Origin: CAVSIS01 sp963814875
Lineage (GTDB): Bacteria > Acidobacteriota > Thermoanaerobaculia > Thermoanaerobaculales > Sulfomarinibacteraceae
NCBI GenBank assembly: GCA_963814875.1
Contig: CAWFFJ010000015.1
Location: 186,001 to 250,000, forward strand
Direction: 5' to 3'
Length of the DNA stretch: 64,000 nucleotides
Both the position numbers and the translations under genes were made by a program. Positions within the stretch are counted from its first letter, which is position 1. Each line of letters opens with the position of its first letter. Shown one piece after another: positions 57,400 to 64,000 of this stretch. A model generated the notes under the pieces. The model made no database searches. It was not told the origin of the DNA and saw only the letters and a list, made by a program, of their open reading frames with translations.

Positions 57400-57972
57400 T
57401 CAGTCCTCCGCCTGGAAGCTGGCGAGGGCATCAACGCTGCGGTCGAGCAGGCGGGCGCGGTCCGCCTCCGTGAGCTTGCGCGTCAGGAGGTCGCGGGCGA
57501 TGTTGGCGGTCAGCTCGGCGGCTTCCGCCGCGAGCATCTGTCGGGTCTCGGCGGCGCGGCGCTTGATTTCGTCCTGGACCCTCGCCACGAACCGCTCGGC
57601 CTCAACCTGTGCCGATTCGGCGATGCGCTCTGCCTCGGCTGCCGCTTCGCGTTCGCCGCGCGCGCGCACCTCGGCAACTTCCTTCTCGACCGCATCGAGC
57701 CGTTCCACGACCTGCGCCCGCAGTGTCTCGGCTTCGCGAAGCTTGTCCCGTGCTTCCTGGAGCTCGCGGGCAATGTCGGCACGGCGGGACTGCAGGAATG
57801 CGCCGAGGGGGCGGCCGACGAAGCGGTAGAGGAAGTAAAGGAACGCCGCCAGGTTCAGCGTCATCCAGATCGGGTCGGGGATACCGAGATGGCGTCCCCC
57901 CTCGGCGGCGAAGGCGACGGAGGGGGCGGCTGCGAGCGCTGCGCTGACGACGACGGTCAAGCTGCGGTTCAC
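57400..57972 (-). CDS. atpF: ATP synthase Fo subunit b
   Basis: 190 residues. A signal-like or extra first hydrophobic segment (about 4-22) precedes the membrane helix (about 35-52, WMTLNLAAFLYFLYRFVG) and a long coiled-coil to the C-terminus. This is the stalk subunit. A second b-type gene overlaps its start, so a b/b' pair is made, as in photosynthetic bacteria and some other phyla. Confidence 0.92.
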   Translation of the reverse strand: MNRSLTVVVSAALAAAPSVAFAAEGGRHLGIPDPIWMTLNLAAFLYFLYRFVGRPLGAFLQSRRADIARELQEARDKLREAETLRAQVVERLDAVEKEVAEVRARGEREAAAEAERIAESAQVEAERFVARVQDEIKRRAAETRQMLAAEAAELTANIARDLLTRKLTEADRARLLDRSVDALASFQAED

Positions 57973-58400
57973 GACGCCAGCTCCCGTCCTACCAGGCGCT
58001 CGGCGAACGCGTGGCCAAGCGCAACGGCTCGTACGCGCAGGTCATCCCGGGCCGCTGATGCGTCCCGGTCGATCCCGCGCAGGGCGTCGTCGAGCCGCTG
58101 CTCGGCGTCCGCCCGGGCGGTGTCGAGCAGCTTCTGCCGCTCCCCCTGCGCCTCCTGGCGCTTCTCGCCGCGCACCCGCGCGGCCTGGCGGGCGGCCTCC
58201 TCGAGCTCGGCCTCGAGCCGCGCGGTGGCGGAGAGGTAGGCCTCGTGCTTTCCGGCCCACTCACGCTCGGCGCCGGCAATGCGGCCCTCTCGCTCTGTCA
58301 TCACCCGGGCTATCGGCCGGATGAGGAACCTCTGGACGAGCCAAAAGGTCACCCAGAAGCAGATCATGATCAGTATGAGCGACGCATTCGGTGGGGTCAT
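57969..58400 (-). CDS. atpF': ATP synthase Fo subunit b' (second b-type)
   Basis: 143 residues with one N-terminal helix (about 6-28, LILIMICFWVTFWLVQRFLI) and a charged coiled-coil (REGRIAGAEREWAGKHEAYL onward). It is first in the F1 operon and overlaps atpF by 4 nt. A heterodimeric b/b' stalk is likely. Subunits a and c (atpB, atpE) are not in the window and must be elsewhere. Confidence 0.88.
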   Translation of the reverse strand: MTPPNASLILIMICFWVTFWLVQRFLIRPIARVMTEREGRIAGAEREWAGKHEAYLSATARLEAELEEAARQAARVRGEKRQEAQGERQKLLDTARADAEQRLDDALRGIDRDASAARDDLRVRAVALGHAFAERLVGRELAS

Positions 58401-58448
58401 CCGACCCTCCCAATGGAGCCCTCTCCTGCGGTGACTGCAGGGCGGCTC

Positions 58449-58477
58449 ACGTTACCAAACGGTGGAATGGCGGTCAA
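58449..58477 (-). promoter_or_regulatory. Promoter of the atp operon
   Basis: Minus strand TTGACC (58472-58477), 17 bp, TAACGT (58449-58454). The -35 box overlaps the stop codon of the bactofilin gene upstream. Transcription would begin about 40 bp before atpF'. Confidence 0.6.
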
Positions 58478-58848
58478 GGTGTCTCTGCCACTTTATTGTG
58501 ATTGGAGTGATCGTCTCGAGAGACCATCGCAATTCGCCCCTCGAGAAACGCACCCTCCTCCATGATCACGGCAGGCGCCGTGATGTCCGCCCAGACCTTC
58601 GCGGCCGCGTGGAGCACGACCCGCTCGCTGGCCTCGATGGCACCGCGGACAGTGCCGCCCACCAGGCACCGGGCGACGTGGATCTCTCCTTCGACGACGC
58701 CGTCCTCGCCGATCACCAACTCGGAGCTTGAGCGCACCGTGCCAACGACCGTGCCGTCGAGACGGAAGGTGGTCGCAAACTCGAGCTCGCCCCGGATCGT
58801 GCATCCGGAGTCGACGAAACCGTTGAGACCGTTCTGTTCGTGCCGCAT
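58474..58848 (-). CDS. Bactofilin
   Basis: 124 residues. The central right-handed beta-helix appears as a series of short repeats such as GCTIRGELEFATTFRLDG, GTVRSSSELVIGEDG and VVLHAAAKVWADI. Bactofilins polymerise without nucleotide and can place proteins, including ParAB, at cell poles. ATG 58848 shares its A with the parB stop (TGATG), so it is the third gene of the par unit; the same order is known in Myxococcus. Confidence 0.9.
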   Translation of the reverse strand: MRHEQNGLNGFVDSGCTIRGELEFATTFRLDGTVVGTVRSSSELVIGEDGVVEGEIHVARCLVGGTVRGAIEASERVVLHAAAKVWADITAPAVIMEEGAFLEGRIAMVSRDDHSNHNKVAETP

Positions 58849-59699
58849 CAGCTCTCCTCCATGAGGCGGTCGAACACCCGCATCAACTCCTCTTGGTCGG
58901 CACATGAGATCACGATGCGGCCACCGCGGGCGCGCGACTGAATCTCGACCTTGGCCCCGAGCCGAAGACTCAGGCGGTGCTCGGCGTCGCGCAGGTTGGG
59001 ATCCGGCGGTCGCCGTGGACGGGACCGGCCCGCGCGGGCACCACTCTCGGCGGCCGCCCGCTCGAGATCGCGGACGCTGAGCCCGGCTGCGGCGGTCCGC
59101 TCCGCCCAATGGCGCCGCTGGGCGTCGTCCGCGAAAGCGAGCAGCGCGCGCGCGTGCCCGGCGGTGAGCCGTCCGTCCTCGACCATAGTCTGAAGGTCCT
59201 CGGGCAACTTGAGCAGGCGCAAGGCGTTGGCGACCGAACTGCGATCAACCCCGACCCGACCCGCGATATCCGCCTGCGACATTGCGAAGGCGTCCGCGAG
59301 GTGGGCGTAGGCTCGCGCCTCCTCCAACGGCGTCAGGTCGCGGCGCTGGAGGTTCTCGACCAGAGCGAGCTCGAGCTCCTGTGCGGCATCGACGCGCTCC
59401 CTCACCACGGCCGGCACCTGACGAAGGCCGGCGAGCCTGGCGGCCCGCCACCGGCGCTCGCCGGCGACGATCACGTACCGCCCCCCACCCGCATCCGAGA
59501 CCAGGAGCGGCTGCAGCATCCCGTGCTCGGTGATCGAGGCGGCGAGCTCCCGCAGGGCGTCGGGCTCGAAGCGCTGGCGCGGTTGCTGGGGGTTGGCCTG
59601 CAGGCTGTCGATCGGGAGCTCGGCGAGCCCCGCCCGCGGCCGCGGCGTGTCCGGCAGGAGAGCCTTGAGTCCGCGCCCGAGAGCCGGCTTACGCGACAT
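58848..59699 (-). CDS. parB: Chromosome partition protein ParB
   Basis: 283 residues from ATG 59699 (RKPALGRGLKALLP start). The CTP-binding parts are PQQPRQRFEP and VAGERRWRAARLAG; the parS-binding helix-turn-helix is MSQADIAGRVGVDRSSVANALRLL (in parts). The C-terminal dimer domain follows. ParB loads at parS and spreads. It overlaps parA by 11 bp. Confidence 0.97.
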   Translation of the reverse strand: MSRKPALGRGLKALLPDTPRPRAGLAELPIDSLQANPQQPRQRFEPDALRELAASITEHGMLQPLLVSDAGGGRYVIVAGERRWRAARLAGLRQVPAVVRERVDAAQELELALVENLQRRDLTPLEEARAYAHLADAFAMSQADIAGRVGVDRSSVANALRLLKLPEDLQTMVEDGRLTAGHARALLAFADDAQRRHWAERTAAAGLSVRDLERAAAESGARAGRSRPRRPPDPNLRDAEHRLSLRLGAKVEIQSRARGGRIVISCADQEELMRVFDRLMEES

Positions 59700-60477
59700 C
59701 GGCGGCCTCGATGCGGTCGAGGTACTCACGGCCAAGCTGGAGGTAGGCCTGTGAGCCCCGACTGCGAAGGTCGTAGGCGTGGATCGGCCGCCCATGGGAC
59801 GGCGCCTCGGCAAGCCGCACGTTGCGCGGCACGACCGCCTGAAAGACCACCGCGCCGAAGACCCCTCGGACCTCCTCTGCAACCTGCTGCGCGAGGTTGG
59901 TGCGTTCGTCGTACATGGTCAGCAGGATGCCCTCGATCTCGAGCCGGGGATTGAGGAACCGGCGCACCTCGTCGACCGTGCGCATGAGCTCCGACACTCC
60001 CTCGAGAGCGAAGTACTCACACTGGATCGGGATCAGCAGGCCGTCTGCCGCGGTGAGCGCGTTGACGGTCAGCAAGCCGAGGGACGGTGGACAGTCGATC
60101 AGCACGACGCGGTAGTCGCGAACCGCAGACAGGGCGTCCCGAAGACGGAACTCCCGGCCCACCATGCCGACCAGCTCGACCTCCGCCCCGGCAAGCTCGG
60201 GGGTCGCCGGCACGATGTCGAGGCAGGGGAAGGACGTCGGCATGACCGCGGCGTCGAGCTCGGCCTGGCCCGTGAGGAGCTGATAGGAGGTCGGGGCATC
60301 GGCGCCCGGCCGCAGGCCGACGCCCGAGGTGCAATTCGACTGCGGATCGAGATCCACCAGGAGCGTCCGCCGCTCGTAGGCCGCGAGGGCCGCACCGAGG
60401 TTGATCGCGGTCGTGGTCTTGCCGACGCCGCCCTTCTGGTTGGCTACCGCCACGATCCGGTGTTTCACGTGGAACAT
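59689..60477 (-). CDS. parA: Chromosome partition ATPase ParA (Soj)
   Basis: 262 residues from ATG 60477. The deviant Walker A is NQKGGVGKTTTAINL (11-25), followed by LVDLDPQSNCTSGVG and LIDCPPSLGLLTVNAL. With ParB it segregates the chromosome origin. Its first codons (MFHVKH) are encoded by a parS site. The start overlaps the rsmG end by 13 bp. Confidence 0.97.
   Translation of the reverse strand: MFHVKHRIVAVANQKGGVGKTTTAINLGAALAAYERRTLLVDLDPQSNCTSGVGLRPGADAPTSYQLLTGQAELDAAVMPTSFPCLDIVPATPELAGAEVELVGMVGREFRLRDALSAVRDYRVVLIDCPPSLGLLTVNALTAADGLLIPIQCEYFALEGVSELMRTVDEVRRFLNPRLEIEGILLTMYDERTNLAQQVAEEVRGVFGAVVFQAVVPRNVRLAEAPSHGRPIHAYDLRSRGSQAYLQLGREYLDRIEAADVA
60461..60476. other. parS site at the rsmG/parA junction
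   Basis: TGTTTCACGTGGAACA matches the consensus TGTTNCACGTGNAACA at every defined base. It contains the rsmG stop codon (60465-60467) and lies under the parA start, so one sequence serves three purposes. Confidence 0.9.
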
Positions 60478-61082
60478 GATTGCAGTTGAGCGAGCCGACC
60501 GCGGTCCAGACCCGGTAGCGCGGAGCTTACCACACGCCAGCCGGGCTTCCCGCGGAGCTCCGAGAGACCATCCTGGGTGGTCCAGAGCAGCACCGACCCA
60601 CCCGGCGCGAGGCGTGGTCGGGACCACTGCAGCAGACCGGCGTAACCGCCGAGCGCGCGGGCGACGACGGCGTCAAACGGCCCGCGCTCCGCCTCCGCGC
60701 TACCGGTGCGGGCGGCGACGGCCTCTGCCTGCAACCCCAGTTCCCTGATCACCAAGCTCAGAAAGGCCCAGCGCTTCGCGCGCGGCTCGAGCAGAACGCC
60801 CCTCCAACCCGGTCGTGAAACCAGCAAAGGAACACCGGGGAGACCGGCCCCGCTGCCGACGTCCACTAGCGTGCCTGCCGAACCGAGCACCGGCGCCGCC
60901 GCCAGCGAGTCCAGGATGTGACGTCGGACCAGCTCCTCTCGCGAGCCGAAGCGGACCAGGCTGTGCACCGCCGCCCATCGCTCGAGCAGCGCGGCATACC
61001 TGGCGAGACGATCCACGGCATCGGCGGACTCGAGGTGCGCCGACAGCAGACCGGCATAGGCCGCGCGCGCCGCCTCGGCCAC
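60465..61082 (-). CDS. rsmG: 16S rRNA 7-methylguanosine methyltransferase RsmG (GidB)
   Basis: 205 residues from GTG 61082, one base after the mnmG stop. The SAM motif VDVGSGAGLPGVPLLVSRP, the LLEPRAKRWAFL loop and the late VVARALGGYAGLLQW match GidB. It methylates G527 of 16S rRNA. The gene order mnmG-rsmG-parA-parB is the classic origin-proximal group. Confidence 0.95.
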   Translation of the reverse strand: MAEAARAAYAGLLSAHLESADAVDRLARYAALLERWAAVHSLVRFGSREELVRRHILDSLAAAPVLGSAGTLVDVGSGAGLPGVPLLVSRPGWRGVLLEPRAKRWAFLSLVIRELGLQAEAVAARTGSAEAERGPFDAVVARALGGYAGLLQWSRPRLAPGGSVLLWTTQDGLSELRGKPGWRVVSSALPGLDRGRLAQLQSCST

Positions 61083-61083
61083 A

Positions 61084-62940
61084 TCACACCCCGCCGCGCC
61101 GAGACAACCACCCGGCGAGAATCGCCACCGCCGCCGGCGTGACGCCGGGCACGGCGGCCGCCTCTCCGAGACTGCGCGGACGGTGGCGCTCGAGCGCCTC
61201 CAGAACCTCGCGCGACAAGCCCGGGATGGAGCGCGGTTCCAGCTCCACAGGGAGAGCGGCCTCGCGCAAGCGGCGCATACGAGCCACCTCCCGCCGCTGT
61301 CGCTCCAGGTATCCCGCGTAGCGGACCCGCGACACCACCACCCGCCGATCTTCCGCTGGCAGGTGGGTGAGCGCCCCCAGCCGGACCGCGGCAAGCTCGG
61401 GGTCGACGTCCCCGCGCCGCAGGATGCCCGCCCAGGTGGTGGGCGCCGAGAGCTCCACGCCGCACATCCGCCGGACCGCGTCCCGCGTCTCTCGGTTCGG
61501 GTTGAGGCGCGTCGCCTCGAGCCGCTCCCGAGCGCGCTCCCGCGCCTCCCAGCGCCGGTGTTCCACGTGAAACGCCCGCTCGGGCACCAGGCCGAGCTCC
61601 ACGCCGCGCGCCATCAGACGCTCGCGCGCCGAGTCCACGCCGAGCAGCAACCGGTACTCGGCCCGGGAGGTCAGCATCCGGTAGGGCTCGCGGTGCTCCG
61701 TCCGCACCAGGTCGTCCACCAGGACGCCGAGGTAACCCTCGTCGCGGCCGATCACCAGCGGGGCAAGGCCGTGCAGCCCGAGCGCTGCGTTGATGCCGGC
61801 GAGCAGCCCGAGTCCGGCCGCCTCCTCGTACCCAGACGTCCCAACGACCTGACCCGCCAGCCACAGCCCCGGCACACCCCGGGCGGCGAGGGTCGCGTCG
61901 ATCTGCCGTGGGCCGACAACGTCGTACTCGACGGCATAGCCGTAACGCAGGAACTCCGCGCGCTCGAGGCCCGGCACCGCCCGCACCACTCTCTCCTGGA
62001 CATCGCGCGGCAAGCTGGTTGCGAGGCCGTTGACGTACATGCTCTCGCTGTCGAGGCCTTCCGGCTCGATGAATAGGGTGTGCTCGCGGTGGTGCGGAAA
62101 GCGGACGACCTTGTCCTCGATCGACGGACAGTAGCGCGGCCCGACGCCGACGATCTGCCCGCTGAAAAGCGGCGATCGGTGGAGGTTGTCCTGGATGATC
62201 GTCCGGACCGCTTCGGGGGTGCGTGCGCTCCAGCACAGGACGCGGTTGCTGACCGCCCGAGTCCGCCACGAGAACGGCCGGGGCTCGTCATCGCCGCGCT
62301 CCTGTGCGAGCCGAGCATAGTCCAGGCTATCCCTTCGCAGGCGGGGAGGAGTGCCGGTCTTGAAGCGCCGCAGCTCCAGGCCGAGGCTTTCCAGCGCGCC
62401 GCCGAGGCCGACGCTCGCCGGCTCGTCCGCCCGACCACCGGAGCGGCGCTCCGGCCCGGTGTGGAGCACCCCGCCGAGGAAGGTCCCGGTGGTCACAATG
62501 ATTGCCCGCGCCGCGATCCGACGGCCGTCGCCGAGTCTCACCCCGATCACGCGTTCGTCGTCACTCACCAGCCCGACCACCTCGGCCTCGATCAGCTCGA
62601 GGCCCGGCAAGCGCGACAGCAGCCGCAGCAGCAGCCGCGAGTACCTGACCTTGTCGCACTGGGCACGCGGGCCCCATACCGCCGGGCCACGGGAACCGTT
62701 GAGGGTCTTGAACTGCAAGCCGGCACGATCGGTCGCCCACCCCTGGAGACCGCCCAGGGCGTCGACCTCGGTCACCAGGTGCCCTTTCCCGACTCCGCCG
62801 ACCGCGGGGTTGCATGGCATGTGGCCGACCCGCCCGCGGCGCAGGGTGACCACGACCACTCGCGCACCCATGCGCGCTGCTGCCACCGCCGCCTCGCATC
62901 CCGCGTGGCCCGCCCCGACCACCACGACATCAGCTCTCAC
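61084..62940 (-). CDS. mnmG: tRNA uridine 5-carboxymethylaminomethyl modification enzyme MnmG
   Basis: 618 residues, FAD enzyme that with MnmE modifies wobble uridines. The FAD loop VVGAGHAGCEAAVAAARMG, the MPCNPAVGGVGKGHLV motif, CPSIEDKVVRFPH and the C-terminal QRREVARMRRLRE region are clear. A second parS-like site is inside the gene. Confidence 0.98.
   Translation of the reverse strand: MRADVVVVGAGHAGCEAAVAAARMGARVVVVTLRRGRVGHMPCNPAVGGVGKGHLVTEVDALGGLQGWATDRAGLQFKTLNGSRGPAVWGPRAQCDKVRYSRLLLRLLSRLPGLELIEAEVVGLVSDDERVIGVRLGDGRRIAARAIIVTTGTFLGGVLHTGPERRSGGRADEPASVGLGGALESLGLELRRFKTGTPPRLRRDSLDYARLAQERGDDEPRPFSWRTRAVSNRVLCWSARTPEAVRTIIQDNLHRSPLFSGQIVGVGPRYCPSIEDKVVRFPHHREHTLFIEPEGLDSESMYVNGLATSLPRDVQERVVRAVPGLERAEFLRYGYAVEYDVVGPRQIDATLAARGVPGLWLAGQVVGTSGYEEAAGLGLLAGINAALGLHGLAPLVIGRDEGYLGVLVDDLVRTEHREPYRMLTSRAEYRLLLGVDSARERLMARGVELGLVPERAFHVEHRRWEARERARERLEATRLNPNRETRDAVRRMCGVELSAPTTWAGILRRGDVDPELAAVRLGALTHLPAEDRRVVVSRVRYAGYLERQRREVARMRRLREAALPVELEPRSIPGLSREVLEALERHRPRSLGEAAAVPGVTPAAVAILAGWLSRRGGV
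61559..61574. other. Second parS-like site, inside mnmG
   Basis: TGTTCCACGTGAAACG matches TGTTNCACGTGNAACA at all defined bases except the last. In mnmG it encodes the FHVEH residues. It is 1.1 kb from the first parS, and both lie in the origin-proximal cluster. Confidence 0.75.
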
Positions 62941-62947
62941 TGGCCAC

Positions 62948-64000
62948 TCATTTACCGATGCAGAAGGTCGCGAAGACCTCGTCCAGAACGTCCTCGGTCA
63001 GCACTTCGCCGGTCAGCTCCGCCAATGCAGCCAGCGCCCAGCGCACGCCCTCGGCTGCCACCTCGGGCGTCCCTAAGTCGATCTCGGCGAGCTCGTCGAG
63101 CGCCCGCTCGAGCGCTTGCCGATGGCGCGCACCGAGCGGCGCCGGCCCGTCCTCGTGCCCCGCCACCTCTCGAACCGCCGACGCCAACCGGGCCTCAAGC
63201 TCCGCCTGGCCCTCGCCGCTCTGGGCAGACACCCGCAACCAGCCGTCACCGCCTTCCGCTCCGAGGTCCGCCTTGCTGCGCACCAGCACGCGCACGGCGC
63301 CCGGCGGCAGCACGACCTCCGGTCGCCCCCCTGGCATGCCCGCTGGCCACATCACCACCGCCACATGCGCCTCTGCCAGCGCGGCTTCGGCCCGCGCCAT
63401 GCCCTCGCGCTCGACCTCGTCGCGACCTGTGCCGAGGCCGGCCGTGTCCACCAGCACAGCGCGCACGCCGGCGATCTCGGTCGCGGCCTCCAGCACATCT
63501 CGGGTCGTCCCCGGCCCGTCCGCCACGATCGCGCGCGGCCGCCCGAGGAGACGATTGAAGAGGGTGGACTTGCCCGCATTAGGAGCACCGACGAGAACGA
63601 TTCGGACTCCGCCGCGGGCGAGCTCCCGCCGTCGGGCTCCCTCCAAAAGCCCGGCGACGGCCTCCCGCGCGCCCGCCAGATCCTCAGCGGTCGCTCCTGT
63701 GGACGGGTCGATGTCCTGGGTCACGAAGTCGAGCCCTGCCTCGAGCCGCGCCAGGAGCCGCGTCAGATCGCTGCGCAGGCGACTCAGCTCGACCGAGAGC
63801 TCCCCGCGGAGCTGTCGCTGGGCGGACTGGTACTCGAACCGTGTCTCAGCCGCGATCACGTCGCGGACCGCTTCCGCCTGGAGGAGATCGAGCTTTCCGT
63901 TCGCCACGGCCCGCCGGGTGAACTCGCCCGGCTCGGCCGGCCGCGCTCCCGCCGCCCGGCAACGCTCGAGCAACGAGTCGACAACGAACGGCGAGCCGTG
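62948..64000 (-). CDS. mnmE: tRNA modification GTPase MnmE (5' end cut by window edge)
   Basis: About 350 C-terminal residues are present, and the frame is open to base 64000. The tail of the N-terminal THF-binding domain (HGSPFVV, PAEPGEFTRRAVANGKLDL) is visible, then the G domain with VGAPNAGKSTLFN (G1), GTTRDV (G2), DTAGLG (G3), and the C-terminal FCIGK whose cysteine is typical. It works with MnmG, encoded 7 bp downstream. Confidence 0.97.
   Translation of the reverse strand, partial: HGSPFVVDSLLERCRAAGARPAEPGEFTRRAVANGKLDLLQAEAVRDVIAAETRFEYQSAQRQLRGELSVELSRLRSDLTRLLARLEAGLDFVTQDIDPSTGATAEDLAGAREAVAGLLEGARRRELARGGVRIVLVGAPNAGKSTLFNRLLGRPRAIVADGPGTTRDVLEAATEIAGVRAVLVDTAGLGTGRDEVEREGMARAEAALAEAHVAVVMWPAGMPGGRPEVVLPPGAVRVLVRSKADLGAEGGDGWLRVSAQSGEGQAELEARLASAVREVAGHEDGPAPLGARHRQALERALDELAEIDLGTPEVAAEGVRWALAALAELTGEVLTEDVLDEVFATFCIGK

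Noticed and set aside
60461..64000. Replication origin in the par/mnm region
   Set aside because: The gene order is origin-proximal, but I see no cluster of DnaA boxes or AT-rich unwinding region inside the window.

Overview
The window is 64 kb of gene-dense, high-GC DNA from a Gram-negative-type bacterium. Gene content suggests an Acidobacteriota-like organism: MreBCD/PBP2/RodA elongasome, futalosine-route menaquinone synthesis, a divergent Hfq-like protein, a large nucleotide transporter fused to HEAT repeats, a LexA autoregulatory box of the GTTC-N7-GTTC type, and an F-type ATPase operon with two b subunits. This placement is an inference from gene families and needs a 16S or marker-gene check. 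The right end is probably close to the replication origin, because it carries mnmE-mnmG-rsmG-parA-parB with two parS sites.

Layout, left to right. 1-10.7 kb: nhaA (3' end cut by the window edge, transcribed leftward), an NTT-family nucleotide transporter, two FHA signalling proteins (FHA-GGDEF and FHA-GAF-PP2C), then a leftward pair coupled by a 4-nt overlap: an NTT-HEAT-cNMP fusion and a secreted PPP-type phosphatase. 10.9-14.9 kb: a secreted kinase-fold protein, a TPR lipoprotein/periplasmic-type protein, uridine kinase and a MinD-like ATPase. 15-19 kb (leftward): pta, purD, purE, ricT-like and hfq-like. 19.1-20.5 kb: a cysteine-free Rrf2 regulator with its promoter and cysK. 20.7-25.2 kb (leftward): PpiD/SurA-like chaperone, ruvA, ruvB, lipid kinase.

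25.4-33.7 kb (rightward): FecR protein, mreB, mreC, mreD, PBP2, rodA and rng in one overlapping cell-shape operon. 33.6-45 kb (leftward): tRNA-Lys, tRNA-Leu, tig, clpP, clpX, lon, engB, rho, mqnC and a membrane glycosyltransferase. This is a protein-quality-control cluster. 45-50.8 kb: an unknown conserved protein, a decayed tryptophanase/tyrosine phenol-lyase gene, a phosphotyrosine phosphatase, an ECF sigma/anti-sigma pair, a receiver protein, an RsbW-like kinase with a STAS protein, cutA, lexA and tRNA-Pro. 51-58.5 kb: an NSS transporter and the atpF'-F-H-A-G-D-C operon with a clear promoter and terminator. 58.5-64 kb: bactofilin, parB, parA, rsmG, mnmG and mnmE (5' end cut).

Most notable points: (i) an in-frame remnant of a beta-eliminating lyase that keeps both protein ends and a promoter but has lost its middle and gained three stops; (ii) a 170-bp near-palindrome whose arm covers the stop codon of the NSS transporter, and a second long inverted repeat covering the rho stop codon; (iii) the NTT-HEAT-cNMP transporter coupled to an exported phosphatase, near a second NTT and a secreted kinase-like protein, which is the best candidate here for an undescribed module; (iv) a parS site lying across the rsmG stop and parA start.
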